Below are positions 40,913 through 50,149 of a stretch of 64,000 nucleotides of DNA, piece by piece. The stretch is from Colivivens sp963640465 (GTDB taxonomy: Bacteria > Bacteroidota > Bacteroidia > Bacteroidales > Bacteroidaceae). The DNA lies in the NCBI GenBank assembly GCA_963640465.1, contig CAVHYP010000004.1:1-64000 (forward strand). The letters run 5' to 3'. The position numbers and the translations under genes are program-made. The stretch's first letter is position 1; each line of letters opens with the position of its first letter. The notes under the pieces are model-generated. The model worked only from the letters and a program-made list of their open reading frames with translations, had not been told where the DNA came from and searched no databases.

Positions 40913-41308
40913 GGGGTTGATATGGATTTGACAGCAAGCCGAGGTGGTAGGTAAGCATGCAGAGCTTTGTTGGGTGGCTCTTTAATCTCACCTTTCGCAA
41001 ATTTAATTGGCAACAATAGCTTTGCTCTCGCAGCTTAATCGAAGTATAGTAGATTAACTTTATCTCGATGTTAGACATTGAGACGAGACATCGCTCCAGA
41101 AGTCCACTCCTTGAGACGTTTGGGTTCGCGGTGCAGTAAATTCGAGGATAGTTGCTGTTCGCCTCATGGCAGCAATGAAGCTTTAGAGGATAAGGGTGTG
41201 GTACGGTGGTGCAAGTCAGGCCTCATCACGAAAACCAAAATTGCACTAAGCATGTAGAAAGCTTATGGTCTCCTTGTTTGGACGAGGGTTCAATTCCCTC
41301 CAGCTCCA
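40913..41308 (+). ncRNA. ssrA: Transfer-messenger RNA (tmRNA)
   Basis: tmRNA rescues stalled ribosomes and tags the unfinished protein. The 5' arm GGGGTTG (40913-40919) pairs with CAGCTCC (41301-41307) to form the acceptor stem, with A41308 as discriminator. The T-arm GGTTCAATTCC is present just before it. The tag reading frame runs GGC AAC AAT AGC TTT GCT CTC GCA GCT TAA, giving GNNSFALAA after the alanine carried by tmRNA; the ALAA end is the usual protease signal. The genome reads ACA rather than ACCA after the stem, so the CCA end must be added by enzyme. Length, about 396 nt, is normal. Confidence 0.95.
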
Positions 41309-41309
41309 C

Positions 41310-41340
41310 AAAGCCTGCTGAGTAATCAGTGGGTTTTTAT
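41310..41340 (+). terminator. Terminator of ssrA
   Basis: AAGCCTGCTGA / TCAGTGGGTTT form a stem with G-T pairs and a GTAA loop, followed by a T-run. It starts directly after the tmRNA 3' end. The rest of the gap, to 41542, holds no supported gene. Confidence 0.65.
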
Positions 41341-41542
41341 TGTCTTGGTTTTTTACGTCATAAACTTGACATTTCTGTCAGTTATCAGCTGTCATGGACA
41401 AGGTCAATTGCCTGTTGTCGTAAAAAACATACCCTCTCAATCTCTGCATTGACGAATGCTCTATTCGATTTATTCTGTTCTTTATGCTTTCTTGTTGGAC
41501 GGACTTTGATAGGAAATAAAATAATTAATAATTCTTAATCGG

Positions 41543-41574
41543 TTTGCTCGTGTCGTTTTTTATTCATACTTTTG
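41543..41574 (+). promoter_or_regulatory. Promoter of the MORN-protein gene
   Basis: TTTG (41543-41546), a 20-nt spacer and TACTTTTG (41567-41574). The start codon is 25 nt downstream at 41599. Confidence 0.75.
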
Positions 41575-41598
41575 TAATCCTAACTAACGAAGAGAATA

Positions 41599-42726
41599 AT
41601 GAATATATATAGAGGTGCTGTAGTTGTGCTGGCTTTTGCTTGTTGTGCTTCAGTGTCGTATGCACAGAAGACGACGGAAAAAGGTACTTACACATTCAAG
41701 GACGGCTCGACATACAGCGGAGATATGTTTAACGGCAAGCCTAACGGACATGGCAAAACAACATTCCCCACGGGCGATACTTATGAAGGTGATTATCTGA
41801 AGGGTAAGCGCGAAGGTGACGGCGTGTATTCATTCACTGACGGAGAGAAATATGAAGGACAGTGGGTGAATGACCACCAACATGGCCTGGGAGTATATAC
41901 ATGGGCAAACGGAAACAAATACGATGGTCTTTGGTACACTGACTATCAGGAAGGTAAAGGTACAATGTACTATTTCAACGGAGACGTTTATGTAGGCAGC
42001 TGGCATCAAGACAAGCGTGAGGGTGAAGGCACTTACACTTGGGCAAACGGTGCGTCCTACAAAGGCACATGGGTGGATGACCACAAGGAAGGCAAAGGAC
42101 TCTTCGACTGGGGCGACGGTGCAACCTACTATGGTGACATCAAGGGTGATATGCGCAGTGGCTTCGGGTCATACAACTATGCCAACGGCGATACCTACAA
42201 AGGCCAGTGGAACGAAGACATGATGGACGGCAAAGGTATATATACGTTCAACAACGGTGACAGGTATGAGGGCGAATATGTCAAGGGCAAACGTCATGGT
42301 CAGGGCATTTTTACTTATATCGACGGCAGCCGGTATGTGGGATCCTTCAAGAATGGACTGATGGACGGCTTCGGTACTTACTCCTGTGCAGACGGTTCAG
42401 TGTATGTGGGCTATTGGGCTGAAGACAAGCAGAACGGCAGGGGAACATACACAAACAAGAACGGTGACACGTATGACGGCGAGTGGGCGAATGGCGAGAT
42501 GAACGGCGAGGGCATCATCAGAATGAAAGACGGCTCAAAGTTCAAGGGCCATTTCGTTAACGGACAGAAGAACGGCAAATGTGTGGAAGAAGACAAGGAC
42601 GGTGTGCGCTTTGAAGGTACATACGTCAATGACCTGCGCGACGGTGCTTTTGTCGAGAAGGACAGTAATGGCAAGACCATCCGCAAGGGATACTACAAAC
42701 GTGGAGTTGTGGAAACAGCAAACTAA
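41599..42726 (+). CDS. Secreted MORN-repeat protein
   Basis: A 375-aa exported protein (signal peptide MNIYRGAVVVLAFACCASVSYAQ) made almost wholly of MORN repeats. About fourteen 23-residue units follow one another from residue 30 to 350, with the pattern YEGxWxNGKxxGxGxYxxxDG, for example GDTYEGDYLKGKREGDGVYSF and ASYKGTWVDDHKEGKGLF. MORN repeats form an extended beta-sheet ribbon that can bind lipids or proteins. In this context it is probably periplasmic or surface-associated. It is 26 nt upstream of the YhcH gene and may be co-transcribed with it and glgB. No enzymatic domain is present. Confidence 0.9.
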   Translation: MNIYRGAVVVLAFACCASVSYAQKTTEKGTYTFKDGSTYSGDMFNGKPNGHGKTTFPTGDTYEGDYLKGKREGDGVYSFTDGEKYEGQWVNDHQHGLGVYTWANGNKYDGLWYTDYQEGKGTMYYFNGDVYVGSWHQDKREGEGTYTWANGASYKGTWVDDHKEGKGLFDWGDGATYYGDIKGDMRSGFGSYNYANGDTYKGQWNEDMMDGKGIYTFNNGDRYEGEYVKGKRHGQGIFTYIDGSRYVGSFKNGLMDGFGTYSCADGSVYVGYWAEDKQNGRGTYTNKNGDTYDGEWANGEMNGEGIIRMKDGSKFKGHFVNGQKNGKCVEEDKDGVRFEGTYVNDLRDGAFVEKDSNGKTIRKGYYKRGVVETAN

Positions 42727-42752
42727 TCGTATAATATATAATAAGGAGAGAT

Positions 42753-43196
42753 ATGATAATCGATTCATTGAACAATCTGGAAAAGTATGTGGCTCTCAAT
42801 CCTTTGTTTCAGGATGTGGTGAATTACATCAAGTCAAATGACCTCAATGCCAAAGAAGAAGGCAAGGAACTGATAAAAGGTAGCGACCTCTTCGTGAACT
42901 TCAATACGGCAAAAGGAAAAACCAAAGAGGAGGCTCGACTAGAAACCCACGACAAGATGATTGACATACAGATACCATTGAATTGTGAGGAAACCTACGG
43001 ATATACACCACGCACAGAACTGCCTGAGCAGACATATAATGCAGAGAAAGATATCACTTTCTACGACGGGCTTGCACAGCAGTATGTGACGGCTACACCA
43101 GGTATGTTTGCCATATTTTTCCCGCAAGACGGTCATGCACCATGCATCTCCGAACAGCAGGCGATAAAGAAGGTGATATTCAAAGTAAAGGCTTAG
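42753..43196 (+). CDS. YhcH/YjgK/YiaL family protein
   Basis: A 147-aa cupin-like protein of the YhcH/TabA (DUF386) family, whose members are linked to sialic acid and other sugar use and to biofilm control. Signature parts are LETHDKMIDIQIPLNCEETYGY and the C-terminal GMFAIFFPQDGHAPCI, with the metal-binding His and Glu/Asp residues. A strong purine-rich Shine-Dalgarno sequence (AAGGAGAG) lies before the ATG, which is uncommon in this window. It precedes glgB by 39 nt. Its substrate cannot be told. Confidence 0.85.
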   Translation: MIIDSLNNLEKYVALNPLFQDVVNYIKSNDLNAKEEGKELIKGSDLFVNFNTAKGKTKEEARLETHDKMIDIQIPLNCEETYGYTPRTELPEQTYNAEKDITFYDGLAQQYVTATPGMFAIFFPQDGHAPCISEQQAIKKVIFKVKA

Positions 43197-43235
43197 TTAC
43201 AGATACAATAATCAAAATCCACAATCATTACAGTT

Positions 43236-45266
43236 ATGGCAACGAAAAAAGAAAAGAATACCGAGAAAATAGGACTCGTCAAGAATGATTCATGGCTTGA
43301 ACCATACGAGGGCGCGATTGTTGGTCGGCATCAGCATGCATTGAACAAGTTGAAGGAACTGACAAACAATGGCAAGCAGACTCTCTCCGACTTTGCTTCC
43401 GGGTATCTGTACTTCGGCTTGCACAAGACCGAGAAAGGATGGACATTCCGTGAGTGGGCACCCAATGCCACACAGATATTCCTTGTGGGAGACTTCAACG
43501 GATGGAAGGAGCAGACTAAGTACAAGCTGAAGCGCAAGCGAAATGGCAACTGGGAAATAAACCTGCCGGAGTCAGCCATGAAACATGGCGACTTGTACAA
43601 GCTTCATGTCTATTGGGACGGAGGCGAAGGTGAGCGCATACCTGCATGGGGGAACCGTGTGGTGCAGGACGAGAAGACAAAGATTTTCTCCGCCCAGGTG
43701 TGGTGTCCCGAGCATGAATACAAGTGGAAGGTAAGGAAATTCAAACCCAATACGGCTCCACTCCTTATATATGAATGTCATATAGGAATGGCACAAGATG
43801 CAGAGAAAGTGGGTACATACACTGAATTCAAGGATAAGATACTTCCGAGAGTCATTGCTGACGGCTACAACTGCATCCAGATAATGGCAGTGGCAGAACA
43901 TCCTTACTATGGCAGTTTCGGATACCACGTCAGCAACTTCTTTGCACCGTCAAGTCGCTTTGGTACACCCGAGGAACTGAAGGCGCTTATTGATGAGGCC
44001 CACAAGAACGGGCTGGCTGTCATAATGGATATAGTCCATTCACATGCAGTGAAGAACGAGATGGAGGGACTCGGCAACTTTGCTGGCGACCCTTGCCAGT
44101 ACTTTATGCATGGCGGACGTCGCGAACATCCGGCATGGGACAGTCTGTGCTTTGACTATGGAAAGAACGAAGTGATACACTATCTGTTGAGCAACTGCAA
44201 GTATTGGCTTGATGAGTTCCATTTCGACGGCTACCGATTCGATGGCGTGACAAGCATGCTCTATTACAGCCATGGACTTGGCGAAGCCTTCGGCGGATAT
44301 GGCGATTACTACAACGGACATGAAGATGACGAGGCAATAGCATATCTCACCCTTGCCAATCTGCTTATCCATGAAATCCATCCAAAGGCAATAACCATTG
44401 CAGAGGAAGTGAGCGGCATGCCTGGACTGGCAGCTCCGTTCAGTGACGGCGGCTATGGTTTCGACTACCGTATGGCAATGAACATTCCCGACTATTGGAT
44501 AAAGACCATCAAGGAACAGAAGGATGAGGACTGGAAGCCATCATCAATGTTCTGGGAAACCACCAACAGACGTGCGGACGAGAAGACCATCAGTTACGCA
44601 GAGAGCCACGACCAGGCATTGGTAGGGGACAAGACCATCATCTTCCGCTTGATTGATTCCGACATGTATTGGCACTTCAAGAAAGGTGACGAGAACATGA
44701 CTGTGAACCGTGGCATTGCCCTCCACAAGATGATACGTCTGCTTACTGCTTCCACCATCAATGGCGGTTATCTGAACTTTATGGGCAATGAGTTCGGACA
44801 TCCTGAGTGGATCGACTTCCCGCGTGAAGGCAACGGATGGAGCTATAAGTATGCACGCAGACAATGGAACCTCGTAGATAACCATGAACTGTGCTACCAT
44901 TATCTGGGTGACTTCGACAAGGCTATGATACATTTGATTGGTGACGCAAAGAACTTCCAGAAGACAGTTGTGCAGGAGATTTGGCATAACGACGGTGACC
45001 AGGTGCTGGCTTTCTTGAGAGGCAACCTGCTGTTCGTGTTCAACTTCAATCCTGCAAAGTCGTTCACCGACTATGGATTCCTTGTCAAGGAAGGATCGTA
45101 TGAAATCGTGCTGAACACCGATTCGAGCGCATTCGGAGGCAACAACCTCAATGATGACTCAATCGAACATTTCACAACGTCGGACATACTCTATGCCAAG
45201 CAACATAAAGGATGGCTGCAACTCTATCTGCCAGCCCGTAGTGCAATTGTATTGAAGAAGAAATGA
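43236..45266 (+). CDS. glgB: 1,4-alpha-glucan branching enzyme (GH13)
   Basis: This enzyme makes the alpha-1,6 branches of glycogen. The 676-aa protein has an N-terminal CBM48 sandwich (GWTFREWAPNATQIFLVGDFNGW) and the GH13 barrel. Catalytic residues are Asp336 in YRFDGVTSM, Glu390 in AEEVSGMPG and Asp459 in AESHDQALVGDKT. It ends with the C-terminal beta domain (YLPARSAIVLKKK). The layout is closer to eukaryote-like/type 2 branching enzymes (QIMAVAEHPYYGSFGYHVSNFFAPSSRFG) than to E. coli GlgB, as in other Bacteroidales. Its stop overlaps the start of the next gene by 4 nt. Confidence 0.95.
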   Translation: MATKKEKNTEKIGLVKNDSWLEPYEGAIVGRHQHALNKLKELTNNGKQTLSDFASGYLYFGLHKTEKGWTFREWAPNATQIFLVGDFNGWKEQTKYKLKRKRNGNWEINLPESAMKHGDLYKLHVYWDGGEGERIPAWGNRVVQDEKTKIFSAQVWCPEHEYKWKVRKFKPNTAPLLIYECHIGMAQDAEKVGTYTEFKDKILPRVIADGYNCIQIMAVAEHPYYGSFGYHVSNFFAPSSRFGTPEELKALIDEAHKNGLAVIMDIVHSHAVKNEMEGLGNFAGDPCQYFMHGGRREHPAWDSLCFDYGKNEVIHYLLSNCKYWLDEFHFDGYRFDGVTSMLYYSHGLGEAFGGYGDYYNGHEDDEAIAYLTLANLLIHEIHPKAITIAEEVSGMPGLAAPFSDGGYGFDYRMAMNIPDYWIKTIKEQKDEDWKPSSMFWETTNRRADEKTISYAESHDQALVGDKTIIFRLIDSDMYWHFKKGDENMTVNRGIALHKMIRLLTASTINGGYLNFMGNEFGHPEWIDFPREGNGWSYKYARRQWNLVDNHELCYHYLGDFDKAMIHLIGDAKNFQKTVVQEIWHNDGDQVLAFLRGNLLFVFNFNPAKSFTDYGFLVKEGSYEIVLNTDSSAFGGNNLNDDSIEHFTTSDILYAKQHKGWLQLYLPARSAIVLKKK

Positions 45267-46441
45267 ACTACAATAATCCCATACCACAGAATATAACGGA
45301 CAGAATCAAACTGTCGTGCGGTCTTTTGTTCGCCTTGTTTTGTTTCTGCTATCTTTATTGTCTGCAAAACGACGTGCTGGCAGAGGCACAATACGTGTTC
45401 TCGAATGGCCAGACCCATTATTCTCGCTTTTTCGGTGCGGTGATAATCACGTTCTCACTGATGTGTGTGCAATACCTTGTGGAGAGGGTCGCTCATCTAT
45501 CCGGTGGGTGGTATGCAGTCACCTACATGCCATCGTTTGTGCTGCTCATGATGCTTACAAGCCTTGGACAACAGACAATCGAAGACTTTACGTTCGGCAG
45601 CTGGCAGTGGATTCTCCCTCTGTTCATCGTATTGTATGCCCTCCTTCTGAGGGTAAAGACAAAGATTCTGGGAGAAAGTATTGTGGATGGGGATTATACT
45701 ATGTCGAGGTATCTTTGGCCAAACATGCTCACACTGTTCCTTATGATGTTCGTGTGCGGAATCAATGCACCTGCCACAGATGTCTATATGTATGAGCTCA
45801 AGGCAGAACGGCTCATCCTCGACGGTGAGTATAAGGCAGCGAGCGAGGTGGCTCAGAAGTCCATCCCGGTTTCTTGTCGTCTCAATGAACTCCGCATGTA
45901 TGCCCTTGCAAAGGAAGGACAGTTGGGTGAAAAGCTGTTCGACTATCCGCAGCCTTATGGCGAGAAGTCCCTGCTGATGCTAGATGACACTGTAACACGT
46001 CTGCACAGGTTTACAAGCAAAGACATACAGGAAAGTCTGGGTGCCTGGGCTAATGATGCTGTGAAGTCACTTGACAGTTACCTTGATCTGTTGCGCAAGC
46101 ACGAATCGACTCGCCACAACCCATTGCTGCCTGAATACGTCTTGTGCAGCAAGTTGCTTTCAAAAGACATGAAAGGCTTCTACAAGTCGGTAAAGGTGTA
46201 TTATAATCTTAGTGATCCGGCAAATGTGATGAATCTGCCAAAGGCTTACAGAGAGGCAATGCTGCTTCAGGCAAAGTCCATCGGACGTGATTCCCTGCAG
46301 TCGTTTGCAGATACGTTGATGTTGTCGGAATACCGTGGATACAGGGTTTTGCAGGCAACGGACACAACGCAAAGTGTGAAGGACGGATTGCTGAGACGGT
46401 ATTACGGAAACACACTTTGGTGGTATCTAGACAAGGATTAA
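45263..46441 (+). CDS. DUF6057-like membrane protein
   Basis: A 392-aa inner-membrane protein. Four membrane segments fill the N-terminal 180 residues (around 18-34, 53-71, 83-99 and 116-130, plus TLFLMMFVCGIN near 155). The rest is a helical, TPR-like soluble domain (ELKAERLILDGEYKAASEVAQKSIPVSCRLNELRMYAL). The arrangement matches the Bacteroidetes DUF6057 family as I remember it; function unknown. Its ATG overlaps the glgB stop (ATGA), so the two are translated together, but I know of no glycogen role. Confidence 0.65.
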   Translation: MNYNNPIPQNITDRIKLSCGLLFALFCFCYLYCLQNDVLAEAQYVFSNGQTHYSRFFGAVIITFSLMCVQYLVERVAHLSGGWYAVTYMPSFVLLMMLTSLGQQTIEDFTFGSWQWILPLFIVLYALLLRVKTKILGESIVDGDYTMSRYLWPNMLTLFLMMFVCGINAPATDVYMYELKAERLILDGEYKAASEVAQKSIPVSCRLNELRMYALAKEGQLGEKLFDYPQPYGEKSLLMLDDTVTRLHRFTSKDIQESLGAWANDAVKSLDSYLDLLRKHESTRHNPLLPEYVLCSKLLSKDMKGFYKSVKVYYNLSDPANVMNLPKAYREAMLLQAKSIGRDSLQSFADTLMLSEYRGYRVLQATDTTQSVKDGLLRRYYGNTLWWYLDKD

Positions 46442-46466
46442 TTAGGGTTAATTATTCGCAAATGCC

Positions 46467-46497
46467 TTTGTAGTGTTAAATCTAAGTAGTAATTTTG
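46467..46497 (+). promoter_or_regulatory. Promoter of the DUF4369 lipoprotein gene
   Basis: TTTG (46467-46470), exactly 19 nt, then TAATTTTG (46490-46497). The start codon is 24 nt further on. Confidence 0.75.
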
Positions 46498-46521
46498 TAT
46501 TGATAAAGGCTTCAAAAGAAC

Positions 46522-47232
46522 ATGAAACGACTGATTGTTGCATTAATAACCACGGTATCGGTTCTTGCGTTACTCTCTTCATGTGCAGAAAAGTATATGG
46601 TAGAGGGGACAACATCTCAGTTTATACAGGATGGTACCGTCGCCTATTTGAAACAGTATGAGTCTGGCTCTTATGACAAAGGGGTCGATTTCAAATCAAT
46701 AGACTCTTGTGAGATACTTCATGGCAAGTTCGACATGTCGGGTATTCTTGACTCTGTCATGATGGTGCGCCTTTATTTGGGTGAGGACGATTTCCCTATG
46801 GTGCTTGAACCCGGTGTCGTTACAATCAGTATTGCCAACAATACGGTCAAGATTGAAGGAACACCACTCAACGACAAACTCTATGCATTCCTTTCCAAAC
46901 GCGACTCGTTGAAAATCATCTATGATGACTTGCCAAACCGTGAGAGTAAGATGTATCTTGACGGTTTCGACCAGGAGGAAATAATGATGGAACTGGGTGA
47001 AGAGGCTTCAAGACTCGAAGGGGAAGTCGACCGGCTTGAGACACAATTCATTAAAGACAACTATGACAATCCGTTGGGCATTATATGGTTCTTGCGTCTG
47101 TGCTATGAAGCAAAGCAATACTATGGATTCCCTACTACGACTCCTCAAATAGACGAAATCTATATGCAGGCACCTGCTTCATTCAAGAAAAACAGTCTGG
47201 TATCTGGCTATATGGACCATTTGAACAATTGA
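46522..47232 (+). CDS. DUF4369-domain lipoprotein
   Basis: A 236-aa lipoprotein (lipobox LALLSSC, Cys21). After the anchor comes a DUF4369-like beta domain (FKSIDSCEILHGKFDMSGILDSVMMVRLYLGEDDFPMVLEPGVVTISIANN). In Bacteroidetes this usually precedes a thioredoxin domain of the TlpA type. Here the thioredoxin part is absent: a helical segment (about 120-180) and a short end follow instead. So it may be a stand-alone binding version. It has its own promoter. A two-unit 21-bp repeat (GATTCGTGTTAT at 47302 and 47323) lies in the gap after it. Confidence 0.75.
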   Translation: MKRLIVALITTVSVLALLSSCAEKYMVEGTTSQFIQDGTVAYLKQYESGSYDKGVDFKSIDSCEILHGKFDMSGILDSVMMVRLYLGEDDFPMVLEPGVVTISIANNTVKIEGTPLNDKLYAFLSKRDSLKIIYDDLPNRESKMYLDGFDQEEIMMELGEEASRLEGEVDRLETQFIKDNYDNPLGIIWFLRLCYEAKQYYGFPTTTPQIDEIYMQAPASFKKNSLVSGYMDHLNN

Positions 47233-47412
47233 TGCATTTCCCATCTTGCTCGAGACTGATTCCCCGATTTGCAGGAAAGACACCAATCTGTACATTGTAA
47301 GGATTCGTGTTATATGTGTAATGATTCGTGTTATCTGTGCTCGTCCTCTCTCATTCATAAGGCTGGCATCGACAGATGCAACAGAAGTGCTTAATTCAAA
47401 CAACATAAAAGT

Positions 47413-47916
47413 ATGGACATCAGTATTCAAGATATTCTATTTGTCATTTCAACCATACTGAACCTGATTGGGATAGTGGGTTCGGTCATTCCCATGCTCC
47501 CAGGTCCTCCACTGAACTTCATTGCCATGTTGCTGTGTTGCATTGCGTGTCCCACTCCATTGATGATAGTGCTGACAATATTGACCGGATTGTTTGTCAT
47601 CTTCATCACAATTGCTGATTACATGGCCCCTGCGTGGCTTGCCAAGTGGGCAGGAGGCTGCAAACAAGCGTCTGTCGGGGCTACCGTCGGCATGTTTGTC
47701 GGTATGTTCTATGCCCCATGGGGACTGGTCGTCGGTCCATTCCTCGGTGCGTTTGTTTGTGAGTTTGCCAACACCTTCAGGTTAAGCAATTCTTTGAAGG
47801 TAGGTATGTATTCCATGTTGTCATTGATTGCAGGTACAGTGTTCAAGCTTGTATCGTGCATCGCAATACTGATAGTGTGTGTCGGTTGTATGCTTTATTA
47901 TTACCTTGCAGTATGA
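47413..47916 (+). CDS. DUF456-family membrane protein
   Basis: A 167-aa inner-membrane protein with four to five hydrophobic segments covering almost its whole length. The phrase GIVGSVIPMLPGPPLNFIAMLL near residue 20 and GATVGMFVGMFYAPWGLVVGPFLGAFVCEF in the middle are the DUF456 hallmarks (glycine-rich helices, PGPP motif). The function of the family is unknown; the glycine patterns hint at a small transporter or channel, which is only a guess. No clear promoter is visible upstream. Confidence 0.85.
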   Translation: MDISIQDILFVISTILNLIGIVGSVIPMLPGPPLNFIAMLLCCIACPTPLMIVLTILTGLFVIFITIADYMAPAWLAKWAGGCKQASVGATVGMFVGMFYAPWGLVVGPFLGAFVCEFANTFRLSNSLKVGMYSMLSLIAGTVFKLVSCIAILIVCVGCMLYYYLAV

Positions 47917-48043
47917 CGTGCGGCTGATGATTTGAAACAATCAGCCAGTTGTTGTTTTCAATGCTTCGCCAACTGTTTGTCACTCGTGAGTTTATGTGTG
48001 TTCATTACAAATGGGCAAGAATAGTGCTAACAAACAAAAAAAA

Positions 48044-48075
48044 TTTGCAAGGGTGTGCGATTTGTTGTAACTTTG
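48044..48075 (+). promoter_or_regulatory. Promoter of bamD
   Basis: TTTG (48044-48047), a 20-nt spacer and TAACTTTG (48068-48075) followed by C. The bamD start is 20 nt downstream. Confidence 0.8.
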
Positions 48076-48094
48076 CACCCGTAATTGAGATAGT

Positions 48095-48919
48095 ATGAAT
48101 AAATACATAATAACGGCTCTACTTGGATTCACATTGTTGTTCGCATCATGCAGCAATTACAATAGTGTGCTGAAGATTGACGACTATGATTACAGGTATG
48201 AAGCCGCTAAGGAATATTTTGCTGCAGGACAATACGTAAGGTGCTATCAGTTGCTCGAAAACATGATATTGCTGATGAAGGCAACTGACAAAGGAGAGGA
48301 ATCGCTTTACATGCTTGCTATGTGCTACTACAATATGAAGTACTACGACACTGCAGGCCAATATTTTGAACGTTATTACAAGAGCTATCCGAAAGGAACT
48401 TACACCGAACTTGCACGATTCTATGCAGGCAAGGCGGCATACATGCAGTCGCCCGATTCGCGTCTCGACCAAACCCCTACATATGCGGCACTCAACCGTC
48501 TGAACGAGTTTTTGGACTTCTATCCTTATTCCGTATATCGTGAGGACGCCACTGATCTTATCTTGCAGCTGCAGGAAAGGTTGGCTCAGAAAGAATACGA
48601 CATCTGTAAGCTCTACTATAATTTGGGCAACTACACAGGCAACTGCCTTTATGGCGGCAACAACTATGATGCGTGCATCATCACAGCAGAGAATGCCTTG
48701 AAACTCTATCCATACACCAAACATCGTGAAGATTTCCTTATGCTTGTGCTCAAGTCCAGATATATGCTGGCAAAGAATAGTGTGGAGGTGAAGTCCGAAG
48801 AGCGCTTCCGTCAGACTATCGACGAGTATTATGGTTTCAAGAACGAGTTTCCTGAAAGCAAATACACAAAGGAAGCTGATGACATCTTCAAGGAATGCAG
48901 CGTGAAGGTAAGTCTGTGA
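48095..48919 (+). CDS. bamD: Outer-membrane assembly lipoprotein BamD
   Basis: BamD is the essential lipoprotein partner of BamA in inserting barrel proteins into the outer membrane. The 274-aa protein has a lipobox (LLFASC, Cys19) and five TPR-like helix pairs. Characteristic parts are YDYRYEAAKEYFAAGQYVRCYQLLENM, SLYMLAMCYYNMKYYDTAGQYFERYYKSYPKGTYTELARFYAGKAAY and FPESKYTKEADDIFKEC. It heads a run of genes that in Bacteroidales usually stay together (omega subunit, DUF4293 protein). Confidence 0.9.
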   Translation: MNKYIITALLGFTLLFASCSNYNSVLKIDDYDYRYEAAKEYFAAGQYVRCYQLLENMILLMKATDKGEESLYMLAMCYYNMKYYDTAGQYFERYYKSYPKGTYTELARFYAGKAAYMQSPDSRLDQTPTYAALNRLNEFLDFYPYSVYREDATDLILQLQERLAQKEYDICKLYYNLGNYTGNCLYGGNNYDACIITAENALKLYPYTKHREDFLMLVLKSRYMLAKNSVEVKSEERFRQTIDEYYGFKNEFPESKYTKEADDIFKECSVKVSL

Positions 48920-49050
48920 CGCAATGATTGTGCAGACACATGTTAGCGGTTATGCATTAAGACAGTAGCGGTCATACAGACGGAAGTCAGTGATTGTACA
49001 GAGAAATAAATAACATCGATTAATAGACAGATAAATAGATATAGCAGATT

Positions 49051-49386
49051 ATGGATTTTAAGAAAACAAACGCCCCTACATCTACGGTAACACGTAACTT
49101 GATGGATTTGTCAACCGAGACTGGAAACATTTATGAAAGTGTTGCCATCATCGGAAAGCGTGCAAACCAGATTGCAGCTGAAATGAAGGAAGAACTCAGA
49201 AGAAAACTCGAAGAGTTCGGTACTGCAACAGATGAGTTGCAGGAGGAATTCCACAATGACGAACAAATTACGGTTTCAAAGCACTATGAGCGTTTGCCTA
49301 AGCCAACACTCATCGCTACTCAAGAGTTCATTGAGGACAGGATTTGTTACCGCAATCCATCAAGACCTGTTCAGGAGAATTTCTAA
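49051..49386 (+). CDS. rpoZ: RNA polymerase subunit omega (Rpb6-like)
   Basis: A 111-aa protein matching the Bacteroidetes form of the small RNA polymerase subunit omega. The core NIYESVAIIGKRANQIAAEMKEELRRKLEEF corresponds to the conserved helix that clamps the beta-prime C-terminus in omega and Rpb6. The C-terminal tail (TLIATQEFIEDRICYRNPSRP) is lineage-specific. It lies between bamD and a DUF4293 gene, its usual place in this group. The 131-nt gap after bamD holds weak 22-23 bp periodic phrases (TAGCGGT at 48943 and 48966). Confidence 0.85.
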   Translation: MDFKKTNAPTSTVTRNLMDLSTETGNIYESVAIIGKRANQIAAEMKEELRRKLEEFGTATDELQEEFHNDEQITVSKHYERLPKPTLIATQEFIEDRICYRNPSRPVQENF

Positions 49387-49583
49387 GCAGGTTCTTGTGA
49401 TGGTCTTTGTGGGCATTCATCCTTTTAGTACGAACCGTCCAACTCCCTTTATGCAGGATCATTGAGCACTCTCTGACTGAAGGCTGAGGATTAGAATGTC
49501 GAAGGAATAAAGGAGTGCAAAGCTATGGATCCCACAATAGCCGAAGAATTGTATTTACGTGTAATTTATAGAAACTGCTTCTG

Positions 49584-50078
49584 ATGATACAGCGTATTCA
49601 AACAGTTTACTTAGCCCTTGTTGCTGTTCTCAGCATACTGGGGCTTTGTCTTCCATTAGGACAAATATTGGACGGTGCAACAGCCGTTGTTTCATTCAAC
49701 AACTGGATGTTCTCTCCCGAGATCACATCGAAGGCAATGGCGTCTGCCGATTTCCACGACTTTGCGCCAATGGCACTTGGCATCTTGCTCCTCATCGTCA
49801 TTGTTCTGACATTCGTGAGCATCCTGCTTTTCCGCTTCCGCATGCGCCAGTTGCGCCTCACCATATTCTCCACGATATTGTTGGTGGGATATGTGTTGTA
49901 TTTTGCCTTCCTTGCATGGCACTACACTGGAGTTGCTTCAGCTGTGATTGATGGTGCGTCATTCCATTTGTGTGTGGCAGGAATATTCCCGGTGTTGTCC
50001 GTAATACTCAATTGCCTTGCCATTCATGGCATCCGTAAGGACGAGGCGTTGGTAAGGTCTCTCGACCGTCTGAGATAA
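49584..50078 (+). CDS. DUF4293 membrane protein
   Basis: A 164-aa inner-membrane protein of the Bacteroidetes DUF4293 family. It starts MIQRIQTVYLALVAVLSILGLCLP, the family's conserved opening, and has four membrane segments (about 7-27, 63-85, 95-114 and 126-145). An Arg-rich loop (FRFRMRQLRL) sits between the second and third. The function is unknown. It is almost always found near rpoZ and bamD, as here. The 197-nt gap before it contains no supported gene. Confidence 0.85.
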   Translation: MIQRIQTVYLALVAVLSILGLCLPLGQILDGATAVVSFNNWMFSPEITSKAMASADFHDFAPMALGILLLIVIVLTFVSILLFRFRMRQLRLTIFSTILLVGYVLYFAFLAWHYTGVASAVIDGASFHLCVAGIFPVLSVILNCLAIHGIRKDEALVRSLDRLR

Positions 50079-50149
50079 AGCCCACCGGTTGCCAGAGATA
50101 CAACAATGAGACATTGATATTTATTCCAGGATAAACAAATTCAAGATAT

